Assembly: GCF_020740795.1 (NCBI RefSeq)
Contig: NC_067304.1
Location: 4,578,056-4,642,055 of the forward strand
Direction of reading: 5' to 3'
Length of the DNA stretch: 64,000 nucleotides
Origin: Apus apus
Taxonomy: Eukaryota; Chordata; Aves; Apodiformes; Apodidae
Shown here piece after piece: positions 11,901 to 23,555 of the stretch (the first letter of the stretch is position 1; every line of letters starts with the position of its first letter). The position numbers were made by a program, and so were the translations under genes. The notes beneath the pieces were generated by a model. The model made no database searches. It saw only the letters and a list, made by a program, of their open reading frames with translations, and was not told the DNA's origin.

Positions 11901-13955
11901 GTGGTTGAAGTGGCAGCAGCAGAAGTGGCAGAGACTGCAGAAGGGGTAGAGACCAGGGGGGCAGAGGGAGGCTTTCTGGAGGGCATGGTTACAAACTTGA
12001 TGACAGAGGGGGTTGGATCCTGAGCAGGCTTTTTCTCCATCAGCTTCTCAGCTGGATTCTCAATCTTGATGGACCTGAAGAGTTTTACGCCGGAAGAGTT
12101 GAGGGAGTTCAGAGTAAAGGAGGAATACAGGCCTGAGTGGATATAGTCATTGCGGCTGGAGGATTTAGCACATGACTGAGACTTTTCCTTCCCACAGTTT
12201 TCCACATCCTTTGGAGCACTGCTAACTTCTGCAAAACCAGCCACTTCAGGGTCTCCTTCTATTCGGGCCACAACAAGTGGATCCGTATTTAAAATCTCCG
12301 GATAAGAAACAAACTTGTACACAAACTTCTTACCACTCACTTTTTTAATGATATTCTGTGGGTAAGAAGATACACATACAGATTTAGACCTTCTTCAGAT
12401 TAATTTTATTCCCAGAAACACTGCATAAAATAGACCCAGAAATTAGAAACTCTGTAATCTTTCATCAAAAATTGTGGGTCTTTACTTTTTAAACACACAC
12501 AGACACTTGCAATTCAGTTGTGCTCCCAAAGAATAATTTCCAGAACTCGCAGACAAAACACTAAAACAGGTGAGCTTAACTTGACATTAAACGTACTAAC
12601 AACAGCCTTAAAACTGGCAAGCAATTCTGTTTAATGCATTTTAAAACACCAGCTAAGACACAAAAAAATACCCATTACCCCCATGGAAGATCAGCACCCT
12701 GGGCACAGTGAGTGAAACCTAACAGCAGAATCTGCAGAATTCAAGCTTGCAGGTTTGCAGAATGGCAAACTAATACTTCAAATCATTTTTATTCTTAGTA
12801 AGATGATAACAAAAGAAAAGAAGTAGCTGAACGAGTCAGCAGAATGCAGGCTCATCAGCTATGTCAATACCACAAAACAGCATGTGTGGAGCTTGTTTTG
12901 CTCTCAGTGAAATGCCACACACGATCTGCACCCAAGACCCTTATTTATCATGCAATTATTATGACTGAGACCTCTCAGTACAAAGCCAGATTTGTGCCAC
13001 CCAATAACAAACTCCAAGCAATGAACCACCTGCTACAAACTGACAGGTTCCTCAGAAGCTCTGTTTTATTTTTTTTACCTCCTACACCCACACAAGAACA
13101 GTTGTGGGATAAACAGCTCAGTGAAACAAAGGTGAGACTCCCCCAGTGTGGTTCTAGTTCAGCTTTTGACACTACTGGAAGACTCTCACAGTTATTAGAA
13201 GACATCAGGTAAAAAAGGGAAGCATCTTACTCTGCTGGACTAAATTCCCTGATCCCATTGGAGGCAAAGTTCTGAATAGATGGAGAAAAAGAAAAAATAC
13301 TTTGAGCTGCTTCACTGAAAATCCTTATTTTGACAGTCCCTTTGCAGAGACAATTGCAGAAAAGATCTCAAGGTGGTGCAATATTCACCATCTTAATCAT
13401 AACCATTCTGCTGCTTTCCTTGGAGTGCTGGGGATTTTAACCCATGCAAGGGCAAATTTTTTGGGAAAAGGGATTAGTATTCAAAGGCAGATTTGTATTA
13501 GCAAAGACATAAATCAAAGAAGGTAACATTTTGCAGAAAGATATCTAGAACCTTATAAAAAAGCCTCGAGGGGAGGGGGAGGAAGTGCAACGACAAACAA
13601 AAGAGAAAACCCTCTACAACAGAACCTGGAACACCTTCCTTAAGTCTGAAATGACACCTATCCCCTTGGAGAGAATGAAAAAAGGAAAACAAAGCTCATT
13701 AGGCAGAAGCTGGCTAAGGATTGGAGGTGGATTTAGGGCCTTGGTTACCTTCACGTAATAGTATCGGAGCGCACGGCTGAGTTTATCATAGTTCATGCTG
13801 GGCTTGTTCTTGCGGATCCCCCAGAGTCTGGCCACCTCCTCTGCCTTCAGCAGCTTGAACTCCCCGTCGTTGGAGGTCCAACAGATGATATTCTTGTTCT
13901 GAGGCTCTTGGAGGAGCTGGAGGAGGAACTGCCACAGGGTGATAGCACTGTCCAT
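8818..13955 (-). CDS. ELK4: ELK4 (SAP-1), ETS-domain ternary complex factor
   Basis: Four coding exons (13955-13749, 12355-11435, 10298-10182, 8916-8818) join in phase 0 into a 447-residue protein; the human protein is slightly shorter. ELK4 is a nuclear ETS transcription factor that binds GGAA sites next to SRF on serum response elements and is switched on by ERK phosphorylation. Seen in the sequence: an N-terminal ETS domain (about residues 1-90) with the tryptophans and the RLWGIRKNK / RALRYYY recognition helix; the SRF-binding B-box (about 137-157, [12 protein letters not shown]); a sumoylation-type IKIE at about 165-168; a Pro/Ser-rich middle; the C-terminal activation domain with many S/T-P sites (about 340-410, containing [10 protein letters not shown]); and the ERK docking motif FQFP at 414-417. 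The start ATG (13953-13955) is the first codon of the ETS domain. No frameshift or missing domain is seen. Identity is certain from protein recognition; intron limits follow GT-AG. Confidence 0.97.
8986..9095 (-). mobile_element. CR1 LINE 3' end fragment
   Basis: The plus strand reads GAATCACAGAATC, then TTGGGTTGGAAAAGACCT, then AAGATCAAGTCCAACC: the reverse complement of a CR1 3' end with its ATTCTRTG-type terminal repeat. Similarity fades after about 9095. It lies in the last ELK4 intron. CR1 is the dominant LINE of birds and other sauropsids, which is the main evidence for the host group. Confidence 0.85.
10182..10298 (-). CDS. ELK4: ELK4 coding exon 3 (activation domain core)
   Basis: A 117-base exon encodes 39 residues from [10 protein letters not shown] to ANTLFQ, with the conserved [16 protein letters not shown] activation segment. 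The acceptor is preceded by a TTTTTCAG tract; the donor is CAG/GTAAGT. It supplies the FQ half of the ERK-docking FxFP motif. Confidence 0.96.
11435..12355 (-). CDS. ELK4: ELK4 coding exon 2 (end of ETS domain, B-box, repression/activation regions)
   Basis: It encodes 307 residues, starting [15 protein letters not shown] (last helix and strand of the ETS domain) and ending PALFSQ. The acceptor is TTACCCACAG before 12355; the donor GTAACT follows 11435. It carries the SRF-binding B-box and the first half of the C-terminal MAPK-regulated activation domain. An antisense open frame at 11679-12023 is only composition. Confidence 0.96.
13749..13955 (-). CDS. ELK4: ELK4 coding exon 1 (ETS domain N-terminal part)
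   Basis: It encodes 69 residues from [10 protein letters not shown] to RYYYVK, most of the ETS DNA-binding domain. The donor GT lies at 13747-13748. A 5' UTR part continues to an acceptor AG at 13965-13966, so the physical exon is 13749-13964. Confidence 0.96.
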
Positions 13956-16900
13956 AGCAGTAAGCTGAAATTGAGAGAGGCAGATAAGAGGCCACAGATT
14001 AGGAACAGAGTGTTTTCCTCCTCTCCCTAGAAGGGGGTAATGGAGCAGAGATGTTATTTCCAAAGCCAGCAAGAGTAAAAATTATTAGTCACCAGTCGTG
14101 AAAGATGTTCCCTGCAGAACCGAGAGGCTGAGAGCCAACTGCTCTCCTCTCCTCCCACATGTCAGTACTTTTCACATGGGTTATATTTAGCCTCATTTAA
14201 CTAAATCAGGTCACTTTGGGTAAGTTGCAATGAGTCACTACCCCAAAATTTTTTTTTTCTAAGTTATTCCATGTTCACCCACTCTGACTTGAAGTGCTGA
14301 GAAACAGCTCAGGTGCACCCAGGTAAAAATCAAACCACCACCCCCCCTCCCCTATCTGCACCCACCTGCAGCCTCAGTGTCTTTAGCAGAACTGAGCAGA
14401 TCAAGAACTGCTTAAGCTGCATGAAGGTGCCAGTGCAGAACAGCCCAATTTCCCTTCAGTTCACATTTCCACTGCCTCTTTGGAAGCAGCTTTCTCCATC
14501 AACCCCCAATCTCCTCTCTTTCCAATCTCCCTGCTTTTCCAGGTATCATCCCTGTCTTCTCTCAGGGAGTAAACATGGAAGTAAATAAAATTATTTCACA
14601 TGCTGCCTTTTTTCTTCTCTGGATTCCTGAAGTCTCACCTACATCAGTCACTTAGGCTGAGACTTCCTGGGACCAATGGTCTGTTGATCCCTACACTTCC
14701 AGCACAGTTTTCTTGCACTGAAGCTGCAGATGTACAAATTCACCAAGGACACACCAGGCAGCACAGAGGATGTTCTTCCTTGACCATATCTGACTACACA
14801 AAACAGAACTTCCACAGGCATTTTTAAGCAGAACACTAATAATCCTGACTGCAGAAGGGAAGCATAAGATATACTGTGAATTTAAACAGATAAAATTACA
14901 TTAATTCAGTATCCCATATGGATTCTCTTATTCTGGAACAGAACAGTTTCTATTAATGCAGCTTAAACTTCTTCCAAAGAAACCAAAACAAACCCAGCCC
15001 CTCTGGAGTAAGAACCATCACAATGAATTACACTGAAAACACGTTGATAAGTGTAACTGCTTGAGTATTTTTTCCCCACACAGCCAAACCTACAGAGCAC
15101 AGGGCTTTCCATCTGGGTCAACCTGCAGCCAGAGCCACCAAGTGCCATCCACCAGAAGCTCCAAAACAGAGACATCAAGTCCACCTCAGTGAGAAGCACT
15201 CACGCCTGGACTGTCTGCAGCCCATGTCTGCACGGGGATGAGTTTAAGATCCAGTCGGGACTGCCAGTTCATCTTCCTGACCAAAGCCTTTTATTCCACT
15301 CCCATTACTGCCCAGCACTTACCCAGCCCTATATAAGGAAGAGAACGGTCTACGTATCAGAGCTTCAGAACTTAGTCGGCCCTGTAAAAGGATTGCTGCC
15401 CACAGTTTACACAGGACTACACGTTCTTATTTAAATAAGGTGCCCTGGGGCAGGTACTTTTTTGGGCACAGCTCATTGCATTTAACCTATTTTTAAGAAT
15501 ACCTGCATAATGGCACCATTACATGACTACACAGGGATGTTACATTGATCAAGTCAGTCAAATTGCTGCAATTACAAGGAACAATCTCTAAGAGAAGGAC
15601 ACCCACACCACCTGGTTATGCTGGCCTAAGGTGCTTTCCTTGTTAATTACTGCATGCACACAGCTCCCTGCTTGCCCAAATTAATTGCTCGGCACTCTAA
15701 GAAGTATCAGGGACTCTTCCCACACAGCACCCTGGCACATCAACTGAACCCTGCAGGAACTCAGGGCCAGGTAATCACACTAAAATTCTTCCAGGACTTC
15801 TCCTCTGACTTGTATTCACGTTTGCCAACAACATTTCATCCCTGCCCACCAGCACCACGAAGGACACACACGCCACGAGCCCCGTTCTCCTGCCAGGATG
15901 AGGCACAGGCAGGGTAGGCAGAAGGATGTGATCCCACCCTGCTGCAGAGCTGTCAATCCCGGGGAGATGTGTTAACAGGGAAAGAGGAGAACGGGGCTGA
16001 GTGATTAGTCCCACGCTACGTTTATCTTCAGCACTTCCAAAGCCCACAAGCAACACTGCAGCAAACAGCACCGACGGATGCACCGGGCGGCAACCACGGA
16101 GAAATCGGATTAAGCAGCAGAATTTCAGTGTGGCAAAGGCTTTTTGCTGGGTTTTGTTTTTTCCCTGCTCCTAAAAAAAACACAACACCATGCAGGCTTC
16201 ATCCCAGAATTGAAATGCTATTCTTTCACTGGGCTGCTCCCCTTCAAGAAGTGCCTTTCCTATCATCTCACAGCTCCGCACCCCCAGTGCAGGCAGGCAC
16301 TAGTGCCCAGGTCACAGCTGGATTGGAATCCAGTTGGAGAATCCCAACAGCAACAGACCAGCACCAACTGGAGCGAAGCAGAGCACACACAGAGTGGACA
16401 AAATGATGGGAAAATCCTTATTTTCTTTTTTTAAAAAAGGTCACCTTTCCCAGTGATGAGCTGTGTTGTCCTGAGGAACATTTACCAAAATAAGAGTTCA
16501 TGCTGCCTAAATCTCAACTACTTCAGCTTTCCAGGTGGAAGGATCCTTCTCCCAGGGCAGAGTTCCAGCCTGGACTGAAGTTACATTCTGCTCAACTTTA
16601 CTACTGATGTTTCTGGCAATTACAGGCTTTAGGGCTGTCACGATTCCATCCATCATTTGGTGGATAACCTGCATGTCCCCAGCACCCTCTACTTTAAAAA
16701 GTCTCATGCCAGACACATTAATAACAAGGTGAAAAAGTGTTATTTATTCCTTGCCTGTTGCAGAACAGGAGCAGAGAACACTCTGGAATTTTTAATGGAT
16801 ATTTTTATTACATACGAGAGAATGAATGTCTCTCTTTATTACAGAATATCACAGCTACAGAAAAAAATAGATAACCCAACACAACTGGGAGTAGAGCTTT

Positions 16901-19900
16901 CCTGAAGATTATACACAGGCAATGGGAAGACCAGAAAATGACCCTTCAAACTGGTCAAAACAATGGGATCACAGTGGGATCCTGCCCCATCAGATTCCAG
17001 GAGCAAGCTGTAACTGGGAAAATACAGTATGAATACAGGAGACAGTGCTGTGTTGTGAACTGAGACATGTAATTTAACTTTTTTGTTAAAGTTACTTTGA
17101 TACTGCGTGAGAATACATCAAAGAACCGTTGTTTCTTCTGGAAAAAGCAGGATGAAAAACATCACAGAAGATGCAAAAATCAAAACCAGTACAGGCGAGA
17201 TGAGCACTTCTTTTTGAGATGAACTTAGGAACATGTCAAAAAGGTTCCTCCTCCTCCCGCACCTGGGGCAGGAGGCATGTTCATGAGCCCTGACCCTGCA
17301 AGCACAGGGACTGAGCAGCAGTTCCAGCTCCCTGTGCTATCCCTGCTCTGCAGAACATCTCCAGCTGTCTTGGCAGGGGAACAACCTTACACCAAAGCCA
17401 TTTTCAGGGCCACACACTCAAAAGCATCCCCCTCCTGCACTGTCACTGGAAGGAATTCAGAAGCTCCTCTTGTCCGTTTTTTTTTCAGACATACAGCAAA
17501 ACCCACATGCCTCGGAGATGCTACAGGCCCCTTAGTTAGAGAAATTAAAGAATTGAGGATGAGGACAGGAACCCACTGCCCCACTCCTACTCTGCACTAA
17601 CAGTGGCAAGATGTTATTTCTCTCTTGCTTCATAAACAGCCTTTCAACTTCTTTCAAAACTCTCCATCTCCTCTCATGAAAAGGCACCAAGCTCCTAGCA
17701 CAGCTCCCCATCAGCATAAAAAGCCCAGCAGTTTGATTGCTCTTTCTTCAGGATGAATACACCAATAATTACAAGAACACCACTGCAAAACGTCATTTTG
17801 CTGAAGGTTATTTTTCCTTATCAGAGTCCATGGAGGAAGAAAAAGGTCTCATATGAAAAGACAATGAGGGAATTAAGCAGAGAGGCAACACTGCTGCATC
17901 TGACTACAGCCTTTCCACTTCTGCACCATCTGAGTACAGGGAAAAAATAGTTGCTAGAGGCAGAGGGCAGTTATACTTTGTAATGAGTATGCTAAAATAG
18001 AGCACTATTATTGTCTTGAGATCTTCTGTGACGCCTACAGATGACCCTTGAAGTATACTGAGGAGCTGACAGAACTTGGCTGCACTACTCTAAATACAAG
18101 TGCTGCAAACTTGAGCTTTCTCATGTTGCTGCAGCTTCATCTGAGGTTGCTGTAGTTTTGTTTTAAGCCTTGAGTTTACAAAAAAAGCCAGGACATGAGA
18201 TATGTATCTTTTCCGGTGACTTCTCCTCCTGCCCCTGCGCCACAACGTGCTCCACACAATCCGTTTGACTGCAGAGCCCCAAGGCTCTGGCTCTGCTCTG
18301 GAAGTGGAGTGTGCAATCACGGGGTGGCAGAACAGACAGGAGGGAGGTTTAGGAAGTGGCATATGGTAATCTCTCCCCGTGGCCACCAGCTATGCTTACT
18401 AGTGCAAAACAAACTCTTGGGTTCACCCCCTGGTGCTCCAAAAGCAGAGGACACCTCGCTGTGCAGCTGCCAGCCAGGCCCTAGGGAGGTGGCAGGGGCA
18501 GGACCAGGGAGGACCTGCCCTAACCCCTGTCCTCAAGGTCTTCTGGCAGATTTCCTGTGCTTTGACTCAACACCAAGAACAGCTCAAGTCATCTTTCACC
18601 TCGGTTTGTTCCAACAGCCTCTCAGAAGCATCTGCAGCCTGATGGCTTCTGCAGATGGCCTCAATCAAGCAGTCAGGTCTGCAGCCTTGTCAGACCCATG
18701 CAGAAACAAAGGATGGTGCAAAGGAGGGAAAGGATGTCACACAGACATGACACAGCGAGCACAAAACCATCAGCACCATGTATTTAAAAGGCACAGTTAC
18801 AGCTGTCCATGTATCTACAGAGATGTGAGAGCTCAAAAGATGACTTTGGGAGCAGCACAGAACAGAGGTAAACAACACACAGTGACACAGAAACCTCTTC
18901 TCAGACCACAAACACTTTGTTTTAAAAAAACCACAACAACAAAAGGAACAGAAAAGGCAGCAATAGTCACTCAGAGATGGTGCTGGGGACCTGGTGGTGC
19001 AGGTCAGAGCCACACAGGCCAGGGGGTGAGCAAACTCCTCACAATTCCAGGAAAGCCGGATTTGCTGTGGGTGCAACAAGCAGCACAGCTGAACTGCTCA
19101 GAATTCCCTGTGCAAAACCATTCCCGTGGCTTCTCCAGGGTTTCAGATGGCCACGGTGTGTGAACAGAAGGAATGTGCAGACAATAACTCCTGCGACATC
19201 GTGCAACATTCCTGTGGACACAAGGCCTTGATAGCTGTTCCAGGGAAACAAACAACAGAACAACTTTGGTTGAAGGAGATTTTTGGAGGTCACGGGCTCA
19301 ACTCCATGTTCAAAACAGGGTTAACTTCAAAGCTGAGACAGTTTTTTTAGTGTCTTTGTCCAGGCAACTAATAAAACATCCGTCCTTTACTGAAATAAAA
19401 AGGGACAAAGAGGTGCAACACTCATGATGAAGTGCCTAATTAAGTGGCCATCAACACACAGGCAAGCAACAACTCCATTAGCACAGCACTTAAAATATCC
19501 CATCACTACTAAACCTTTCTTAAAATATTTTCAAGCTCCTGGGACTGCAGATCACCTGAACCACTGCTTTTAGGATTCTAGCAACTCTTGACTCATTTTA
19601 GGAAGTCTCCTGCACAACATGCATGAAGCCTACTGCCCAAAAAGCAGCCTCTCCAGGGTGCCAGAATCCAGCTACTGACACACTCTGAGGTGGTGAGAAG
19701 CCTCTAAGGGTATTTAGCCCTTTTCCAAAGCACGAACAGCACTGTTACACTGTCACTATCACTTGTTTTGTCAGCTTAATTCCCATATACAGGTGATGAC
19801 CAGTTAAAAGCCTGTTACAAGTGTAAAATAACTGTACTATTTACAAGGAATTAAACTAGAGATGCAGACTTCAGCCTCTGCAACACCACCATTAAAAAAA

Positions 19901-21235
19901 AATTCCAAACCCTGGCAGCTTTCCAAGTAGTAATCACATTATAGATTCTCTAATAAATACTAAAATCAGGCAAGAGTAAGGAAAAAAACACCCCAGACTC
20001 CAATAAATTCTTGTCTTGCCCTTGGCTCTGGCAGTCACTGCACCGTTGTTTCCAAACCAGTCAGGAAAATCAGCATGTTCTGCAGGAGAGGCCATGGTTA
20101 TGGAGGCAGGAAGCTCCTTGGAAGGAAATGCTGAAGGATGTCCTCATGATAAGAGCTGCTCTGGAGTTTTCACTGCCTAATCCCACTCCAAGTTTGACAG
20201 TTGTATTTACTTAAAGCAAATGTAGCAATAAACGTTGGGTCCTTGGCTCAAAAATGAAGCTACTCTACACGACTTCAAGGTGTTAACAAACATCTGGGGG
20301 TTTAGGAGCTATTTGTTTCAGCTTTTTAACTCCTATTTGAGAAAAAAAAAAAATCCTTTTACAAGTATTTTCTAGTCTCTATCATTCAGATGCCAAAAAA
20401 GAAAAACCCTCTCTGTATTAGCAAACAAGCAACAGAAAACAAGTCATGAAGGAGAACAAGGAATCAGGAATCCCATCGTGTTTATGGCTCATGATGGGAA
20501 GATGAACCAAACAGCTTTTTTTGTTTGTTGTTTAAAATCTGGAACCACAGACAATGGTTAACTAGCATGGTTTCGACGAGCACACCCTGACAGTTTAAAA
20601 TCCTGTAACCTGTCTGAACACAGGACTTCAAAGCACAGCCCATGTGCTTCCTCCAGCTGCTACAGTCGCTCTGATCCTCCAGCCCTGGCGAAGGGTGACC
20701 AGCAGCCCAGCACAGCTGGTTCCATGGCCAGCAGACCTCACTTCCCTGCTTTTCTGCACTTGGATGAAGAGCCTCCCTTTTCTAATTCTCCTTCTACAGG
20801 GTAAGAGGCTGAAGAAGACACGGGAAAGTTTAGGGCAAACAGAAAGGCAAATTTCAAAAATGAAATGTCTTTGATCAGTCACTTGGTTGGTTTCTGACAC
20901 GGGTGTGATTGGCTCCGAGTAAAACCATAAAAGCACTTATTTCTGTGGCAGCTCCTCTCTAAGCAGATTACACTTGATTCCTCCGTAGCAGCCACCACAA
21001 CAGGGTGAGGGGAATGTTTACCAACAGCAGATCAGAGAGCTCCAACAGGCACCACACATCTGAGAGCAGCAGCACCCTGGTTCAGCAGCCAGGGGCCGGG
21101 TCCCCACACCCCTGCAGTGACCCCTGACAACAGGTTAAACGCCCTAATATTGATGCCAGCTCGATGATGAAAAGGAAGCCTCATTTAAGACGGAAAGAGG
21201 TTTCCTTTAATAATGTTTATCATACACTCGGCCTG

Positions 21236-21249
21236 GTTGCCATGACGAC
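21236..21249 (+). promoter_or_regulatory. RFX X-box-like motif
   Basis: GTTGCCATGACGAC has a perfect left X-box half (GTTGCC) and an imperfect right half. It sits in ELK4 intron 1, near the edge of the CpG island. Candidate only. Confidence 0.35.
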
Positions 21250-21284
21250 GGAACAACTATTCTCCACAAACAGGCGCCGAGACC

Positions 21285-21294
21285 CTAAAAATAA
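21285..21294 (+). promoter_or_regulatory. MEF2-like site
   Basis: CTAAAAATAA fits the MEF2 consensus YTAWWWWTAR at every position. It lies 36 bases from the X-box-like site. Candidate only. Confidence 0.4.
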
Positions 21295-22196
21295 ACAGGC
21301 CGACAAGGATCAGGAACACGCCGCTTTGTCAGGCTGTGCCTGGTGCAGGCAGCGTGTTTGTGCTGGATGTGGCGAGGAGAAGGAAACGCTCACGGCGGGG
21401 TTCGGCACCCAGCGAGCAGCGCGCTCGCCCGCACAGCCGTTCCTGGGCTTCTCAGGAGCTGCTCCTGAAAAGCAACAGCAGCGAAGGCAAAAGGCTGGAT
21501 CCTCCCCCCCCCCCAGCCCGCCGGGACGCGGAACAATGGGGGTGATGAGAAGTCAGGCTGTGAAAACCAGCGCCCGGGAAAGGCACACGCAGGTCCAGGA
21601 GGCAAACGAGACACCGCCAGCGCAGCAGCGCGGGGCTGCTACTTTCTGCACGGCCCCGCTTCGGGGTGCGGGGAGGCACCCACCGCGGCACCCGGAGCCG
21701 CCGACACGCACCAGCAGAGCCGGGAAGACAAACAACAAACCCCAACCGCGGGATCCCAGCCGTGCGCTCAGCTCCCGGCGGCGGAGCGGGGCGGCTCCCG
21801 CAGCCCGGGGCTCCCGCAGCCCGGGGCTCCCGGCGGGGAGGGAAGCCCCGCTCCCGAGCCCGGCTCGCCCGCCCAGCCCCGGGGGAAGCTTCGCCCCGAC
21901 CCCCGCGTCCCCAGCGCGGAGCGGGGACCCGGCCCGGCCCGGGGAGCGGCCCCGGGGCCCCGCGGATCAAAGTCCCGGGGCCGCCGCTTTCGTTTCCCGG
22001 CTTCCGGACGCAGCCGAAGCCGCGCACACAAACACCCCCCGCGCCCCAGGGCCAGGGCGGGGGGTCCCGCGGCTCCAGCCCGGCCCCTCGGCCGAGAGGA
22101 GCCCCCCCCCCCGGGGACCCCCCGATCCCCTCAGGGCCCCCGCAGCCCCCCCCCGCTGCGCCCGGCGGGCGGGCAGGCCGAGCCGCCCCCACTCAC

Positions 22197-22440
22197 CGAG
22201 GAGCCCCGCCGGTCCCCGGGCGCTGCGGTCCCCTCGCGGCGGGCAGGTGCTGGGAGCGGCTCCCCCGCCGCCCTTCATGGCCGGGCGCCCCCGCGGCGGG
22301 CCGGGCGCCGGGCCCCCATCCCGGGCGGGAGGAGCCGGGCGAGCAGCGCAGGGCAGCGGAGCGGGGGCGGGAGCGCGTTACATGGCGGGACGCGGAGCGC
22401 CAGCCCCTCCGCCGCCGCGCCTCCCCGGCCGCCGTACCGC
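22197..22440 (-). other. ELK4: ELK4 non-coding first exon (5' UTR)
   Basis: A strong donor (GGGGCTCCTCG/GTGAGT) follows 22197 on the minus strand inside the CpG island and fits the acceptor at 13965. The upstream limit, i.e. the transcription start, is a guess, placed below the ETS/CCAAT/ZNF143 motif cluster at 22441-22565. Confidence 0.55.
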
Positions 22441-22450
22441 ACACTTCCGC
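22441..22450 (-). promoter_or_regulatory. ETS-type site in ELK4 promoter
   Basis: The minus strand reads GCGGAAGTGT, close to the CCGGAAGT core bound by ELK family and other ETS factors. It lies 240 bases upstream of the first donor, in a region that also has two CCAAT boxes. Confidence 0.5.
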
Positions 22451-22478
22451 CCGCGGCCCCGCGGGACCGGCGGAGCGG

Positions 22479-22515
22479 CCAATCAGCCAGCGGAGCGCTG
22501 GCGCCGCCGGCCAAT
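22479..22515 (+). promoter_or_regulatory. Paired CCAAT boxes
   Basis: GGCCAATCAG (CCAAT at 22479-22483) and GGCCAATGGG (22511-22515) are both good NF-Y sites, 32 bases apart, about three helical turns. Spaced pairs of this kind are common in CpG-island promoters. Confidence 0.6.
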
Positions 22516-22552
22516 GGGAGAGCAGTGCCCGCCCACCGCGCGCAAAGACCGC

Positions 22553-22565
22553 TGGGAAGTGTAGT
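22553..22565 (+). promoter_or_regulatory. ZNF143/THAP11-type motif
   Basis: TGGGAAGTGTAGT is the reverse complement of ACTACACTTCCCA, matching the ACTACAnnTCCCA element bound by ZNF143/THAP11 in CpG-island promoters. Confidence 0.65.
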
Positions 22566-23073
22566 CCGCGGGGCCTAGCGCCGCTCGCGGCCATGTGCCC
22601 GGGACCCCCGGGACCCGTTCCCGTACCGTGTCACGCCTGTCGGGCCGGGGGGTTCCCGAGCTCCAAGGCACCCCCAGCACAGCGGGGCGCGGGCAGCTCC
22701 CCCAGGGAAAGGGGCTCGGGCTGCAGCCGGTGGTTGAAGGGTTAAAAAAATAATCAAAAAAGCGCGTTTTTTCCAGCATTAAAAATAGAAATTAAAAAAG
22801 AGAGAGAAGCTGCAAAACTGGGGAGGCTGCCAGTGCAAGGTGAGGGAGGAGGGGGCCAGGGCTCCCCGGCACAGGGAGCACCCCAGCAGGGTCCCGGCCC
22901 CGCGCGCCCGGGGGTGCCCGGGGAACACGAGCAGCCCCCGCGGGGTCCCCAGCCCGGGGGTCCCCAGCCCGGGGGTCCCCGACACTCGGCATTCCTGGCT
23001 CTTCCCCCCAGCCCAAGGCGCCGAAGGCACAATCCCTGCAGCTCCCCAAAGGGAGAGGCAACCCCAGACGTGC

Positions 23074-23555
23074 TGCAGGAGCCCCGCACACCCAGGCAGG
23101 AGCCTTGCACCCCCAGCCAGAGCCCCGCACACCCCAGGCAGAGCCCCGCACCACCCCCAGGCAGGAGCCCCGCACCACCCCCAGGCAGGAGCCTTGCACA
23201 CCCAGCCAGAGCCCCGCACACCCCAGGCAGAGCCCCGCACCACCCCCAGGCAGGAGCCCCGCACCACCCCCAGGCAGGAGCCTTGCACACCCAGCCAGAG
23301 CCCCGCACACCCCCGGCAGGAGCCCCGCACCCCCAAGCAGGAGCCCCGCACCACCCCCAGGCAGGAGCCTTGCACACCCAGCCAGAGCCCCGCACACCCA
23401 AGAAGGAGCCCCGCACCACCCCCAAGCAGGAGCCCCGCACACCCAGGCAGGAGCCCCGCACAACCCCCAAGCAGGAGCCCCGCAAAACCCCCAAGCAGGA
23501 GCCCCGCACCCCCCCCAAGTAGGAGCCCCGCACCCCCCCCAAGCAGGAGCCTTCC
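23074..23555. repeat. GC-rich minisatellite upstream of ELK4
   Basis: About 21 tandem units of 20-24 bases, of the form CAGGAGCCCCGCACCACCCC plus a variable tail. Variants (GAGCCTTGCAC, CAGAGCCCCGC) recur in the same order and give a higher-order period of about 90 bases over 23110-23380. The minus strand is G-rich with repeated GGGG runs. Long open frames on both strands here (for example 22840-24018) are products of the repeat. Confidence 0.92.

Larger units (their letters stand above)
13965..22196 (-). other. ELK4: ELK4 intron 1
   Basis: It runs from the acceptor of the ETS exon (AG at 13965-13966) to the donor GTGAGT at 22191-22196. The 8.2 kb holds no exon that I can recognise. A plus-strand open frame at 18195-19163 has no domain and low-complexity composition. 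Its promoter-proximal end contains X-box-like and MEF2-like sites. Confidence 0.6.
21330..22720. promoter_or_regulatory. CpG island, ELK4 promoter
   Basis: Very GC-rich and CpG-dense sequence surrounds the ELK4 first exon, typical of a housekeeping-type TATA-less promoter. The long open frames here (for example 21164-22564 plus, 21452-22192 minus) come from lack of TA-containing stops, not from genes. Confidence 0.85.

Noticed and set aside
18195-19163. 322-codon plus-strand frame in ELK4 intron 1
   Set aside because: No recognisable domain; antisense to an intron; residue make-up looks random.
21164-22564. 466-codon plus-strand open frame
   Set aside because: It lies in a CpG island, is made of Pro/Arg/Gly/Ala, overlaps long frames on both strands and matches no family. 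Its length comes from GC content.
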